Positions 45,075 to 55,447 of a DNA stretch of 64,000 bases are shown here, in pieces. Numbering within the stretch: position 1 is the first letter of the stretch; each line of letters opens with the position of its first letter. Below the pieces are notes generated by a model, which had not been told where the DNA came from, made no database searches, and worked only from the letters and a program-made list of their open reading frames with translations. This DNA comes from CAYRFQ01 sp964423615 (GTDB lineage Bacteria > Planctomycetota > Planctomycetia > Gemmatales > Gemmataceae): positions 21,862 to 85,861 of the forward strand of contig CAYRFQ010000030.1 in the NCBI GenBank assembly GCA_964423615.1, read 5' to 3'. The position numbers and the translations under genes are program-made.

Positions 45075-48000
45075 ATGAGTCAGGATACTCCCAATACTGC
45101 GGGCACCCTTAAGACAGAGGAAGCCCCCAAAAAGGCAACTGGCTCGCGTTTCCGTTGGGTTGGCAGGTCGATTATTCTTTTGGTATTGCTCGGGGGGCTT
45201 GTTTGGGTTGCTCCCTATGTGGTTGCCGGGACGGCCCTGCGGGAGAGTGTGGCCCGATGGATCTTTTCGGACGTCCGAGGCAACATCCACATCGGCCATG
45301 CTTCACTCAGTTGGTTTTCGCCGATGGTGTTGGAAGACGTGCAACTACTCGATGCCGATGGTAAGGTCCTTCTCTTCGTCCAGTCCGTCCGCAGCGAATA
45401 CGATCTATTCCGTCTGGCGTTGAACTGGACCGATCTTGGACCGCTCTCCACCGACAAAGCCACTCTCCATGTTCGGGCTTCGAAAGAAACCACTAACTTC
45501 GAAACGGTCCTGCACGAATATCTCAATCCAGATCCGGAGTCCAACGGCAACATCATTGCGTTTGAGCTGAAGGTCACGGAAGGGACAGTTCACCTTGAAG
45601 ACCAAACGACCGGCCGGAAGGATACGTTTGAAGACGTGGCGTTGTACGTCCGCGTTCCTCCTGACGACACGATGCCACTGGAAGTGAAGTGCGAATCAAC
45701 CACCACCAAAAAAGCTACCCCGTTGAAGGCAGAGTTCCGCTGGGCCGGTTGGTATGGCAAGACAAAGGCTCAGACTCGAGAGATTTCAGTCACATTGGCG
45801 GCCACCAGCCTTCCTCTGGAAACGCTCCAACCGTGGGTGAGAAGGTTCGACTCACAAGCTCGTTTGGCTGGTAGGCTGACGGCCAATCTGAATGGCACCT
45901 GGCGTCAAGACTGGCGGCAACCTTGGAAAGGTTTGGGCAAAGGAAACGTCGCGGTCGATGATTTGGAGTTGCAAACAACTGATCTCGGCGAGGATCGTCT
46001 TAGGCTCAAGTCGGTCGTTATACCCTGTCGCATCGAATTCGAAGGGGATCACGTAATCCTCCGCGAATTCCGTTGCGAGTGCGATGTCGGTAACGTCGAT
46101 TGTCGGGGGGCGTTTGAGCTAAGTGATCCTGTGGAGTCCGTTCTCTCGAACAATGGTACGAAGCTTAGCGGAGAAATCGATTTGGCTCAACTCGCCCGTA
46201 GGTTGCCCAACACACTCCAAATTCGCAAGTCAATGAACATAACGAGCGGGAAAGCCAAGTTGGCCATTCAGAGTCGTTCGAGTCCCAACGGTACTGTCTG
46301 GGAAGGACGTTTTCTGACGCAAGACGTCGCAGGGGTCGCAGACGGTCGGCGTCTCGAGTGGTCCCGACCGATTACGGTTTCTTTCCTCGGCCGTAAGCAT
46401 CCCGGAAGATGGCTCACAGTCGAACAGCTTCAATGCCAGTCGGACTTTCTCAAGATCAACGCCAATGGTGATGGGGATTCCTGGAAAGGCCGCGCCACAT
46501 TTGATCTTGCCGAACTCTCCAAACAACTGGGGTTGTTTGTTGCGATTGATGAACAGGACCTGACAGGGAACGGAGCTGCCGACATCGTCTTCCGCCAACA
46601 GAAAGATGGGCGTTATCAACTCGATGGGACGACCTTGATCAACAATCTAGTCCTCGGAGCATCCACCAAAACACCCGTCCGAGAGAAAATGGTGATCTTG
46701 TCCTGGAAACTCGTGGGTAATCAGAACGACAAGGAAGTTCTGGCCGAGAAAGGGTCGATCAACTTCGCCTCGGGAGTGGATCGGCTCAACTGTGATCTGA
46801 CGACGCCCCTTCGTTGGGTTGGACAATCTGAGGGTAGCGTGTCGACCGAGGGAGTCCTCCGTCTGGAAGGCGATCTCAGAACTTGGGGCAATCGTTTGCG
46901 TGCTTTGCACTTCCTTCCGGAAGCGGCGCGTCTTCAAGGCCGTGTCGAGATGGCCACAAGGTTTCAACTCACGCCGAATGCCTGGCAGGTGAAGAACGCT
47001 AAGTTGACTTCCTCGAACCTGACCGCGCAGTTGCTTGGATTTAACATCCAGGAACCCAAACTGGTTGCAACGGCATCCGGAACTTTCCACCCGGGTAAGG
47101 GCTTGATAAGTATCCCTCAAGGGAAAGTAGTTGCTCAAGCCGTGGAATTGAATCTCCTCAAAGTGAAAGCGGAACCCACGCCGCATGGGACTTACCGTCT
47201 CACCGGTGGAGGTAAATTCCGAGGTGACTTGGAGCAGCTTTCGCGGTGGCTCTGGTCCGATACACTAGTCGGAAATGGGCCTTTTGGTGGCGAGGTCGTT
47301 GGAGCGATTGCTTTGTCCACGTTGGACGATCGAATCCAGGCCAGGTTGGATGTCAACAGCAAGGAACTCCGCGTCGGACCGGCCAAGCACCCGTATCTTC
47401 GCAACCATCCAGTGCAACTGCTCGCCAAAGGCGATTACGACACGACCAAAGATGTGTTTAGCTTCACCGACGTGGAGGTGACAAGCCCTGGCCTGACTTT
47501 GAAGGGCCAGGGGTCTATCGCCAAGTTTAGCTCCGCCGTTCCGGTTGTTTTTCTCAAAGGTCAGATGGGTTACGATCTCTCAAAATGGGAGACCTCACTC
47601 CGAAACGTGATAGGCGGAAATTTGACCATTCACGGAACTGGACAGGAATCCTTCGAACTCGTTACGGTGACGCCGAAGGCAAATCGCACGGGCAACGAGA
47701 GTTCACCCACATTCTTGACCTCGCTCAAAGGAAGAACCCGTTTTGGCTGGACTTCTCTGCAAGCCCACGGAGTCAACATCGGTCCAGTGAACGCTCCCAT
47801 CCGATTCGAGCAAGGATGGATTAAACTCGGTCAGATCAACACCACCTTGAACAAAGGGAAGCTGCAAGGGATTTCGTATCTGCGGACGAACCCGCTGCCC
47901 ATGGGACTGTTGCTGGCACCGGAAAACACTCCGGATGGTGGCCCAAAGAAAGTCATTGATCGCGCGGAGGTCACTCCCAAGATGTGTGAAGGTGCCTTAC

Positions 48001-48551
48001 GATATGTGCTGCCCGAACTGGCCGGAATGACCCAAGGCAAAGCGACTGTGTCGCTGGACTTGCAGTCTGCTCGGATTCCGTTGGATGATCCCACGAAAGC
48101 CAGCTTTGACGGAATCATCACCTTGCATGAAGGAGAAATCGGACCGACGCCAGTGCTGAAGCAACTCTTCGTCCTTCTCGACACGCCCGCCCAAGCTCGG
48201 CTTGCGAAGGAGACCAAAGTTCGGGTTCGGATGGAGAAAGGCTGGATTTATCACTCGAACATGACGATCGAGTTCGGCAAATATCCGGTGACAACCAGCG
48301 GTTGGGTTCACCTCGACGGTAAGCTGCGTCTGGAAGTGGCAGGAAAGATTCCGCCATCGTGGGTAGGCCAACGAAATTTACCTGCGTCCCTGGCCCAACG
48401 CACGATCAAGATCCCCATCGGTGGGACCATCTCCCAACCTCGTTTGGATCGCGACGCGGCCCAAAAGATCATGAATCAAATCCTCCAGTCCCCCCCTCGC
48501 GATTTACTTCGCGAAGGGTTGCAACGTGGCCTTCGCAGGCTCTTGAAGTGA
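45075..48551 (+). CDS. Large AsmA/TamB-like envelope protein
   Basis: This 1158-residue protein has a short cytoplasmic N-terminus, one transmembrane helix near residue 35-55 (SIILLVLLGGLVWVAPYVVAG), and a very long periplasmic part rich in beta-strand. The start GNIHIGHASLSWFSPMVLEDVQLLDADGKVLL is the AsmA-family opening. The end contains GEIGPTPVLKQLFVLLD...VRVRMEKGWIYHSN...GWVHLDGKLRLEVAGKIPP, the typical AsmA C-terminal module, then a Leu/Arg-rich amphipathic tail. Family members are thought to move lipids between membranes or support outer-membrane assembly. ATG 45075 is preferred to 45030 because a ribosome-binding site lies just before it. It is upstream of a regulator gene but separated by 320 bases. 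Confidence 0.82.
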   Translation: MSQDTPNTAGTLKTEEAPKKATGSRFRWVGRSIILLVLLGGLVWVAPYVVAGTALRESVARWIFSDVRGNIHIGHASLSWFSPMVLEDVQLLDADGKVLLFVQSVRSEYDLFRLALNWTDLGPLSTDKATLHVRASKETTNFETVLHEYLNPDPESNGNIIAFELKVTEGTVHLEDQTTGRKDTFEDVALYVRVPPDDTMPLEVKCESTTTKKATPLKAEFRWAGWYGKTKAQTREISVTLAATSLPLETLQPWVRRFDSQARLAGRLTANLNGTWRQDWRQPWKGLGKGNVAVDDLELQTTDLGEDRLRLKSVVIPCRIEFEGDHVILREFRCECDVGNVDCRGAFELSDPVESVLSNNGTKLSGEIDLAQLARRLPNTLQIRKSMNITSGKAKLAIQSRSSPNGTVWEGRFLTQDVAGVADGRRLEWSRPITVSFLGRKHPGRWLTVEQLQCQSDFLKINANGDGDSWKGRATFDLAELSKQLGLFVAIDEQDLTGNGAADIVFRQQKDGRYQLDGTTLINNLVLGASTKTPVREKMVILSWKLVGNQNDKEVLAEKGSINFASGVDRLNCDLTTPLRWVGQSEGSVSTEGVLRLEGDLRTWGNRLRALHFLPEAARLQGRVEMATRFQLTPNAWQVKNAKLTSSNLTAQLLGFNIQEPKLVATASGTFHPGKGLISIPQGKVVAQAVELNLLKVKAEPTPHGTYRLTGGGKFRGDLEQLSRWLWSDTLVGNGPFGGEVVGAIALSTLDDRIQARLDVNSKELRVGPAKHPYLRNHPVQLLAKGDYDTTKDVFSFTDVEVTSPGLTLKGQGSIAKFSSAVPVVFLKGQMGYDLSKWETSLRNVIGGNLTIHGTGQESFELVTVTPKANRTGNESSPTFLTSLKGRTRFGWTSLQAHGVNIGPVNAPIRFEQGWIKLGQINTTLNKGKLQGISYLRTNPLPMGLLLAPENTPDGGPKKVIDRAEVTPKMCEGALRYVLPELAGMTQGKATVSLDLQSARIPLDDPTKASFDGIITLHEGEIGPTPVLKQLFVLLDTPAQARLAKETKVRVRMEKGWIYHSNMTIEFGKYPVTTSGWVHLDGKLRLEVAGKIPPSWVGQRNLPASLAQRTIKIPIGGTISQPRLDRDAAQKIMNQILQSPPRDLLREGLQRGLRRLLK

Positions 48552-48874
48552 CCTCGATTTAGTGCTTTACGACCAAGCCCAGAAGTGTTTGGCGTCCTTT
48601 CGAGTTCGAGAATGGCAGACTCGGAAGGTCAATTGTGGTATGTACGCGCATCACGTTTCTGGCAGTTTGACACGACCTCAAAAATACCCTCACCTCGATA
48701 AAATACGGGACAGGCTTTGGCAATTCGTCGAAATTGTGTAATACACCACCTTTCGCTCTTTCCAGACAGCGCCTGGCGTGTTATACATAATATCTAATCT
48801 CATCAAGCCAAACGCTTTCGCTTTGCACCGAGTTTCCCGTTTGGTGCTCGCGTTCCAAAAGTGAGATCGATTCG
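48552..48874 (+). other. Regulatory intergenic region before the GntR gene
   Basis: These 323 bases contain the two candidate operators reported separately. The palindromes overlap possible -10 elements: TTGGCA at 48717-48722 fits a -35 with the first, and TATACA at 48782-48787 fits a -10 within the second. This matches an autoregulated promoter, but neither promoter is certain. Confidence 0.45.
48736..48788. promoter_or_regulatory. Two phased palindromic candidate operators
   Basis: GTGTAATACAC at 48736-48746 and GTGTTATACAT at 48778-48788 share nine of eleven positions and are each near-palindromic. Their centres are 42 bases apart, exactly four helical turns. The GntR-type regulator starts about 90 bases downstream, so these are probable autoregulatory sites. 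Confidence 0.5.
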
Positions 48875-50050
48875 ATGAATTCTCCATTGCCGAAGTATCT
48901 CCAAATTTCCCAAGAAATTGAGTACCAAATCAATTCGGGACACTGGGAAAACGGTAAGATCCCGAGTGTCCGGGGTATTGCCGCCGAGCACAATGTGTCC
49001 GTAGTGACGGCATCCCGAGCGTTGCAAGTACTCCGAGATAAAGGGCTGATTAACGCAGTCGAACGATCAGGTTGCTATCTCGTTCCCCGAGACACCGAAG
49101 CAAACGAGAAGTGGGCTTTGTTTTGGCGGGTTACGCCCGGACCGTGGCAACAAGCTACTGGCGTGATCACCCAACGCGGATTCGATGCCATTGCTCGGCA
49201 AGAACGTGTTCAGTTCGACGCTTCGGTTTTTGACTTCGGCTTTACGGCGACAGACCGCGAGATCCAGAGGCAAGTCCGGACAGCGCGGGAAAACGGTATT
49301 ACTGGTGTCTTCTACATGCCTTCTCGGTTCAACGAGAAAAGCATGAAGCAGGACGAAGTGTTTCTGAAAGTTTGTGATTCGGTAGGACTGGCGGTGGTCC
49401 TGATCGAGCGAAACCTCCTTGGGCGTCTTCGCCCGCTGACGCGAGATCTTGTTGCTTCCGATGATCTCGATGGTGGCCGCCAGTCGACCAACCATCTTCT
49501 CGACCAAGGCCGAACTCGGATTGCCTGTATCACTGGTTCGAAGATCAGTTGTCACGAGGACCGTGTTGCTGGCTACTACCACGCGTTGTTGGAACGTGGT
49601 GCCGATGAAGGAGTCAATTACACTCCCCAAATCCTCTGGCAATCTCCTGAAATACCGAGTAAGGACGCGTACAGTCGACTGGCCGACGAGTTGTTGGGCT
49701 CCAATGTCGATGGAGTCATATGCTATCAAGATTATACGGCCATTGGTCTGATTCTGGAGTTGCTGTCGCGAGGAGTTCGTGTCCCCGCAGACATAGCGAT
49801 CGTAGGTTTCGACGACCTGCCGATCGGCAACATGTTCGCCATCGGCGTCACGACTTACGCCTTTCCGTCCGAAACGATTGCGAGCCAAGCGGTGCGACTC
49901 ATGCGAGAGCGAATTAAAAATCCAGAAACTCCTGCGTTGCGGATCGTCGTTCCTGGCAATTTGATCATCCGAGAAAGTACGGGTGTCCCACCCAAGCAAC
50001 ATCAAACCGAAGTGGCTGCGAAGCCGCTCGAGGAAGCGACCAAGGATTAG
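48875..50050 (+). CDS. GntR-type regulator with LacI-like sugar-binding domain
   Basis: This 391-residue transcription factor has a GntR winged helix at residues 1-75. PLPKYLQISQEIEYQINSGHWENGKIPSVRGIAAEHNVSVVTASRALQVLRDKGLI matches the GntR signature. A periplasmic-binding-protein-like effector domain of the LacI/PBP1 kind follows from about residue 90 (DDLDGGRQSTNHLLDQGRTRIACITGS, ADIAIVGFDDLPIGNMFAIGVTTYAFPSE). The arrangement is that of AraR-like regulators, which respond to a sugar or nucleoside. Candidate operators lie upstream at 48736 and 48778, suggesting autoregulation. Its target metabolism is not evident from the neighbours: an AsmA-like gene upstream and a BatA/VWA pair downstream. 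Confidence 0.92.
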   Translation: MNSPLPKYLQISQEIEYQINSGHWENGKIPSVRGIAAEHNVSVVTASRALQVLRDKGLINAVERSGCYLVPRDTEANEKWALFWRVTPGPWQQATGVITQRGFDAIARQERVQFDASVFDFGFTATDREIQRQVRTARENGITGVFYMPSRFNEKSMKQDEVFLKVCDSVGLAVVLIERNLLGRLRPLTRDLVASDDLDGGRQSTNHLLDQGRTRIACITGSKISCHEDRVAGYYHALLERGADEGVNYTPQILWQSPEIPSKDAYSRLADELLGSNVDGVICYQDYTAIGLILELLSRGVRVPADIAIVGFDDLPIGNMFAIGVTTYAFPSETIASQAVRLMRERIKNPETPALRIVVPGNLIIRESTGVPPKQHQTEVAAKPLEEATKD

Positions 50051-50495
50051 AATTTTTAGATCGGCGCGGCTCGGATTCGCAACAAAGAGAACCTGTTCGA
50101 CCGTATAATGCTTGTAAGGAGAGCAAAGTTTCGTCCGCCTTTCTTTTCATGGGCCAGGCGAAAAGGCAGCGATTTCTAGTACTTTATCGTGTGCGTTTAG
50201 TGTAGTTTTCGTTCGCTGTTATGCAGAAATAGTGTTGGTTTTGGTCACTAAATCAAGTCCCTGAGAGAACAGCTTGTACTCCATCGCAAATGGAACCAAG
50301 TATGTCGCTCCAGAATGGCTGCTTGGTTTTGAGTTGTTGCCTTTTAAATGTTGGTTTAAGGTTGCCTGAACCAAAAGAAAAACGAGTGGCTAAAGCCCTG
50401 GCAAGTTGCCACGATCGAAAAATACAGATCAAATCGGCGGCGAAGCGACGCAGTCTACAAGAAATACCAAAGACCAAAGCCCCAAAAGCAAATTC
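50051..50495 (+). other. Spacer between the regulator and the BatA-like gene
   Basis: There are 445 bases with no recognised gene. A 69-codon plus-strand frame at 50290-50499 overlaps the BatA start by ATGA, but its Cys/Leu-rich sequence is unlike any family and has no ribosome-binding site. Confidence 0.45.
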
Positions 50496-53063
50496 ATGAG
50501 CTTTGTCTTCCCCGTCTTACTGGGTGGAATCTCACTAACAGCCATCCCAATTTTGATTCACTTCATCCGGCAGCAAAAGCCGCGCACAGTCCGTTTTCCG
50601 GCCATGCGGTTTTTGGTGAAGAATCACAAAACAGCGAACCGGAAAAGGCGACTGCGGCATTTACTACTGCTCTTATTGCGGATGGCCTTGCTCCTGGTTA
50701 TCTGTTTAGCGGTCGCGCAGCCGAAACTCCTTTCCGATCAATTCAACCTCACGACTGACCAACCCGTGGCTGCTGTCTTCGTGATCGACACCAGCTACAG
50801 CATGGAATACAAAACGACCGGTGGACAATCGCGGTTGCAGGACGCCAAGAAACGAGCCCTCAAGCTACTTGAAAAACTTCCATCACGGAGCCGGGTGGCG
50901 ATCCTCGATACTGGCATAGCAACAGGTGACCACCAAAAAGCATGGTCCAATTCTCGAGAGGAAGCCGAGAAGGCGATACGTAGGCTCCGACTTCGTCATG
51001 TCAACAATCCTGTAACGACTCAGCTTGTCGATGCGATTGCCGTCTTTCAAGAACTGGAAAAGCCAACGTTCCCCGATCCACTCGCCGGACAACTGCCGCG
51101 TTTGTTATGTGTGTTTTCCGACGCAACGGGCGGCTCTTGGGAATCTGCACAGACGAAGAGAATTTTGACCAAGGCGAAAGAGTTAGCCCCGCAGTTCTCT
51201 CAGTTCGAGCGTTTTGCAAGAAGCATCCCAGACCAAATCAAACTCCTCGACCAACTCCCAAAGAAACTCCCTGAAAAACCAGGCGAAAATTCTACACAAC
51301 AACCGCTCATCGAACTGTTGAACAAACTCGATGCGAAAATAGCGGATGCATCCGAGGCCACATATCCGCAACCTCAAACACAGCAAATCATCGCCGACAT
51401 CCTGACCCGAAATCGACTCCTCACGGAACAGATTCGTAACCATTCCACGGACGAACTCGACGATACGGCGAAGCGATACCGCGAAGACTTGTTGGCATCG
51501 CTCGATGGTGCGAGGAAGGATCTCTCTGGGTACTTCGGCCTCTTCGTGAACGTCGGGGTATCGCAACCGATCGATCTGGCCATGACGTCGATTCGTTTTC
51601 CCAGTTCGGGAATAGCAACGACGGGCCAACAGTTGTTTCATCCCAAAGATAGAGTCATCATCCGGGTGTCCATCCGAGCCACTGGAAAGCCGATCAGTTC
51701 GGTCGTCCTGTGTAAGATCGATGGTAAGTTGTTGAAGCAGAAACGAAGCGTCACGGTTCCGCCCGGTTCCGAACAGCAGATTCATTTTCCCATCGACTGT
51801 TCCAAACTCGCTCCAGGATTTCATCGCGGCGAGGTGTACCTCGGATCAGGAGATGCTCTCGATTTCAACAACCGGCGGTTATTTACGTTTGCTATTCGGA
51901 AGCCGCGACGCATTTTGATCATCACAGACGATGTTCCTAGTGGCGGGCTGTGGGCGCGGGCGATCGAGTCGAAGTCCGAATCACTCTTCAACACGAGTCG
52001 CGTTACTCCGACCAAGGCGGAGGAGTTCACGGCAGCGGAGATGCGGAAGTACGAGGCCATCTATCTGTTCAACGTGAGAAATCCTTCCCAAAAACTATGG
52101 GCTTCGCTCAATGGTTATGTGTCACAGGGAGGAAATATCGCGATCGTCCCGGCTGGGAAGCAGCTCAACAAAGACGCCTACAATCGTAACCAGACGGCCA
52201 AGGAATTGATGCCGGGGCGACTCCTAAGTGTGGAGATGGCTCCGGAGAACGGTCTGGCGTTGAAGTGGACGCCGGGTGTGTTCCAGCACCCGTTGTTTCA
52301 ACCATTTCTGGGTTGGCAACGAAGCGGAGTGGGATTCTTCGACCAAACTCCTCGGACCGTTCAGTATTATTGGGAAGTCGAACCGTACAAAACGAGTTTG
52401 GTGTTGATCAAATATGACCATAAAATTGGCCATCCAGCCATCCTCGAGCGTTCCGCAAAAGGTCGAGGTACGGTGGTGTTATTGACCACTCGTTTGAATA
52501 CCGGACAGGAACCGAAATGGAACAACTACATGGAGTTCACGACCTATTTTCCGGTCGTTCTACCGGTCGAGTTGACGGAGTATTTGACCGGTCGTGTCGA
52601 ACGTCAAGATTTCAATTATCTCCTCGGTCGAAATCAGCCACAGTTACGCATCCCCTTTGGAATCACAGACAAACTATTTCAATTACGTGGGCCGGGAGGT
52701 GACCAGTCGGTCCCGCGTCCTGACGGGCAAACCATTCTGCGTTTCGGAGGTTTTGCGCTGCCAGGTAACTATGCTCTCCAAACTAAGGAAGAGGAAATCG
52801 GTGGCTTCACCCTAAATATGCCTGCTAGCGAGAGTATCCTTGACCCGATTCCAAAGGAAGAGATCGAGTACATTCTGGGTCGAGGTTCGGTCGTCTCGCT
52901 TGACCACGACGAAGATCTACTCGAAGAGTTGAAGAAGGGGCACCTGACCGAACCGATCCCTCTCTTTCCGTACTTAATGATTGGGCTGCTAGTCCTTCTG
53001 GCTCTCGAGAATTTGTTGAGCAACTTATTCCACCGATCCCGTAACCCGCAACCCCAGACATGA
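50496..53063 (+). CDS. BatA-like von Willebrand membrane protein
   Basis: This 855-residue membrane protein has the N-terminal BatA motif: two hydrophobic helices (FVFPVLLGGISLTAIPILIHFI and LLLLLLRMALLLVICLAVA) flank the linker R-P-x-x-V-R-F-P-A-M-R-F-L. A VWA domain follows, with MIDAS D-x-S-x-S in VIDTSYSM near residue 92. A beta-rich and a glutamine amidotransferase-like middle part come next (IAIVPAGKQLN). It ends in a transmembrane helix (FPYLMIGLLVLLALENLLSNLF) and basic tail. Such proteins come with MoxR ATPases in aerotolerance or envelope stress systems. MoxR is not visible here. The start ATG 50496 is chosen at the beginning of the hydrophobic segment. It overlaps the next gene by four bases. 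Confidence 0.9.
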   Translation: MSFVFPVLLGGISLTAIPILIHFIRQQKPRTVRFPAMRFLVKNHKTANRKRRLRHLLLLLLRMALLLVICLAVAQPKLLSDQFNLTTDQPVAAVFVIDTSYSMEYKTTGGQSRLQDAKKRALKLLEKLPSRSRVAILDTGIATGDHQKAWSNSREEAEKAIRRLRLRHVNNPVTTQLVDAIAVFQELEKPTFPDPLAGQLPRLLCVFSDATGGSWESAQTKRILTKAKELAPQFSQFERFARSIPDQIKLLDQLPKKLPEKPGENSTQQPLIELLNKLDAKIADASEATYPQPQTQQIIADILTRNRLLTEQIRNHSTDELDDTAKRYREDLLASLDGARKDLSGYFGLFVNVGVSQPIDLAMTSIRFPSSGIATTGQQLFHPKDRVIIRVSIRATGKPISSVVLCKIDGKLLKQKRSVTVPPGSEQQIHFPIDCSKLAPGFHRGEVYLGSGDALDFNNRRLFTFAIRKPRRILIITDDVPSGGLWARAIESKSESLFNTSRVTPTKAEEFTAAEMRKYEAIYLFNVRNPSQKLWASLNGYVSQGGNIAIVPAGKQLNKDAYNRNQTAKELMPGRLLSVEMAPENGLALKWTPGVFQHPLFQPFLGWQRSGVGFFDQTPRTVQYYWEVEPYKTSLVLIKYDHKIGHPAILERSAKGRGTVVLLTTRLNTGQEPKWNNYMEFTTYFPVVLPVELTEYLTGRVERQDFNYLLGRNQPQLRIPFGITDKLFQLRGPGGDQSVPRPDGQTILRFGGFALPGNYALQTKEEEIGGFTLNMPASESILDPIPKEEIEYILGRGSVVSLDHDEDLLEELKKGHLTEPIPLFPYLMIGLLVLLALENLLSNLFHRSRNPQPQT

Positions 53064-55447
53064 GGCCATTCGTTGTGATCTTCGCGGAGACAACTTTCCA
53101 ATTCGATCCGGTGTGGCCTTGGGCGTCCCCTACGTTCGGTTGGCCCGTGTTCTTCGTGGTTATCGGAGTTCTCGTCGGTCTCACGATCCTCACTTACCTG
53201 GTTGGTCAACGCATCTCCTTTTCTCAGTTCGCGACGGTCCTCTCGATCCGTCTTGGTGCTTTGGTCGTGGCTTGTTTGCTCCTTGTCCAGCCATCGTGCA
53301 CGAGCGTCGAACTGTCGGTCGTGCCTTCGAAAGTCGTGCTTCTGGTGGACTCCTCCCAAAGCATGCTCAACAACGACGAAGGGAACGGAAAATCTCGGTG
53401 GGAAGCCGCGTTGAGCCTTCTGGATTCAAAAGAGATACGCAAGAAACTTGAGCAACTCCGTGATTCCCAGCAGATCGACTTCGTGCACTACCAAGGAGCC
53501 GAAACGGTCGAAGACTTCGCCCCCAAGGGAGGGGCGTTCGGCAAGCGGACGAACATGGGAAGTTGGTTCCAGAAACTCTACCGACGCCACAGCAACGAGA
53601 ATAACTTGCGAGGGCTCATTCTCTTAGGGGACGGAGCCGACAACGGGACAGACCCTTCGACGCTCGAGCAGGCCAAGTTATGGCGTGAAATCAACTCACC
53701 GATCCATGTATTTGCTTTCGGGGAACCGACAACCACTGCGAAACAACGCGACATTTACTTTGCCGAGAACCAGATTTTTACTCCGTCTTCGGTACCAGTG
53801 AAGTCTCGGTTCAACGTTCGAGCTGTTGTTCACGCCCCGGGCTTCGCCAACACACGGATCACTCTACGCATGTTCATCCATGACGGAAAGAACAAACTCG
53901 TTGGCGAAGAAGAGAAACAAATCACTCTTCGTCGCCGAAGGGACAACGAAGTTCAAATTGGTAGTGACGCCCCGAATCAACCTGGCGAATACAAGATCAC
54001 TTTGAAGATCGACCCTCACCGGAACGAAGTGAGCCAGCTCAACAACGAAATCAGCACATACATCACTGCCACCAAGGAGGGCGTGAGTGTGTTGTGGGTC
54101 GAGGGCAAGAAACGCATCGAATCGGCACTCGTCATCCGCTTGCTCAAACGCGACCCGCGATTTCGGATCTACTACACGGAAAGAGCCAAGGCCGAGACGC
54201 CTAATTCTGAAACCAAGGACTGGTATGAGTTCGATAAACGACAATACGATGTCATCGTCATCGGTGACATCTCGGGGAGTCGGTTTTCCGGCGGTAAGAA
54301 AAAAGTCTTCCGGCAAATTGAACGGATGGTCAAGAACAAGGGTACGGGGCTCTTCGTGATGGGTGGGACGGAGAGCTACGCCAACAGTGATTGGAAACAA
54401 TACAAGACGTTCACCGAGATGTTGCCTGTTGATTTGAAGGACCAATCACCTGGGCAAATCAAGGACAACGTCCGGGTTCTTCCGACAGGTGCCGGTTGGC
54501 AACACTTTGTCCTACGCTTGGCTGATGGGGAACTGCAGAACAAAGGCCTGTGGAAACTAGCCTTCCGTCCCCTTCCGGGAATGACTCCAATTGGTCGCGT
54601 GAGGGAAAAGGCAGCGTTGTTGACTGAGGGCCAAATCCTGGGAACGAACAAAACAGTCCCTGTACTGGCTTACAACAAATATGGCGACGGACGTGTGGTC
54701 GTCTTCGGGGGCGACACGACGCACATCGCCTGGTTGCGGTATACGCCTGGTGACCAAGCCGCAAACGCCTACCGGACCTTCTGGAAACGTATGATGGTCT
54801 GGCTCGCGAGACAAGAGACACTCCAGGGAAGTGTGTTTGTGAAGCTCGACTCGCGTCGGTTGGCTGCGCCGCAAACCAATGGTGTCGGGTTCAGCGTCGG
54901 GCTCCGGAGTAAATCGGGAAAAGTACTCCCAGACGGAAAGTTTAAGGCCCACGTCATATCGCCCACGAAGATCAAGACGGACGTCTCGATCACCAACGAG
55001 CAACAACAGCATCGTGGGTTTTATTGGAAAACGAAAGAGCCAGGCGAATACACGGTGGTTGTTCGTGGAACCGGCAAGGACATTGACGGTAGAGAAATCC
55101 GAGGGGAAGCCAGGGCCCGATTTCTGGTCTACGCCGAGGACCTGGAGAACCTCCGAGCTGAAGCGGATCACGAACTCCTTCGCCGAGTCGCTAGTGCCAG
55201 CGGCGGTACCTTCTCTCGTGCGTCAAAAGAAAAACTCTTACGTCTCCTGGACGAGTTGAACCAACAAGCCGTTGCCGAAAACATCTTGACCAAGCAAGAA
55301 TTTCCGAATTGGAAGCAACAACCCAGCAAGTCCTTCGTCCCCCAGATGGCGGCCTTGTGGAGTTCCCTCTTGATGCCGTGTTACCTGCTGTTCACGGGTT
55401 TACTCTGCCTGGAGTGGTTTCTCAGACGACGATGGAAAATGGTGTAA
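53060..55447 (+). CDS. VWA-domain membrane protein, partner of the BatA-like gene
   Basis: This 795-residue protein starts within the stop of the upstream gene (ATGA, 53060-53063), so the two are translationally coupled. Two N-terminal helices (FGWPVFFVVIGVLVGLTILTYLV and TVLSIRLGALVVACLLLV) precede a VWA domain with MIDAS DSSQSM near residue 96 and the later D of LGDGADNGTD. A glutamine amidotransferase-like fold follows (YDVIVIGDIS...GTGLFVMGGTESYANSDW), and the protein ends with a helix and RRRWKMV. The layout is the usual second partner of planctomycete BatA clusters and acts in the periplasm. It presumably works with the BatA-like protein in envelope maintenance. Confidence 0.88.
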   Translation: MRPFVVIFAETTFQFDPVWPWASPTFGWPVFFVVIGVLVGLTILTYLVGQRISFSQFATVLSIRLGALVVACLLLVQPSCTSVELSVVPSKVVLLVDSSQSMLNNDEGNGKSRWEAALSLLDSKEIRKKLEQLRDSQQIDFVHYQGAETVEDFAPKGGAFGKRTNMGSWFQKLYRRHSNENNLRGLILLGDGADNGTDPSTLEQAKLWREINSPIHVFAFGEPTTTAKQRDIYFAENQIFTPSSVPVKSRFNVRAVVHAPGFANTRITLRMFIHDGKNKLVGEEEKQITLRRRRDNEVQIGSDAPNQPGEYKITLKIDPHRNEVSQLNNEISTYITATKEGVSVLWVEGKKRIESALVIRLLKRDPRFRIYYTERAKAETPNSETKDWYEFDKRQYDVIVIGDISGSRFSGGKKKVFRQIERMVKNKGTGLFVMGGTESYANSDWKQYKTFTEMLPVDLKDQSPGQIKDNVRVLPTGAGWQHFVLRLADGELQNKGLWKLAFRPLPGMTPIGRVREKAALLTEGQILGTNKTVPVLAYNKYGDGRVVVFGGDTTHIAWLRYTPGDQAANAYRTFWKRMMVWLARQETLQGSVFVKLDSRRLAAPQTNGVGFSVGLRSKSGKVLPDGKFKAHVISPTKIKTDVSITNEQQQHRGFYWKTKEPGEYTVVVRGTGKDIDGREIRGEARARFLVYAEDLENLRAEADHELLRRVASASGGTFSRASKEKLLRLLDELNQQAVAENILTKQEFPNWKQQPSKSFVPQMAALWSSLLMPCYLLFTGLLCLEWFLRRRWKMV

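Noticed and set aside
50290..50499. 69-codon ORF overlapping the BatA-like start
   Set aside because: No ribosome-binding site, Cys/Leu-rich unnatural sequence, and a better explanation as leader DNA.
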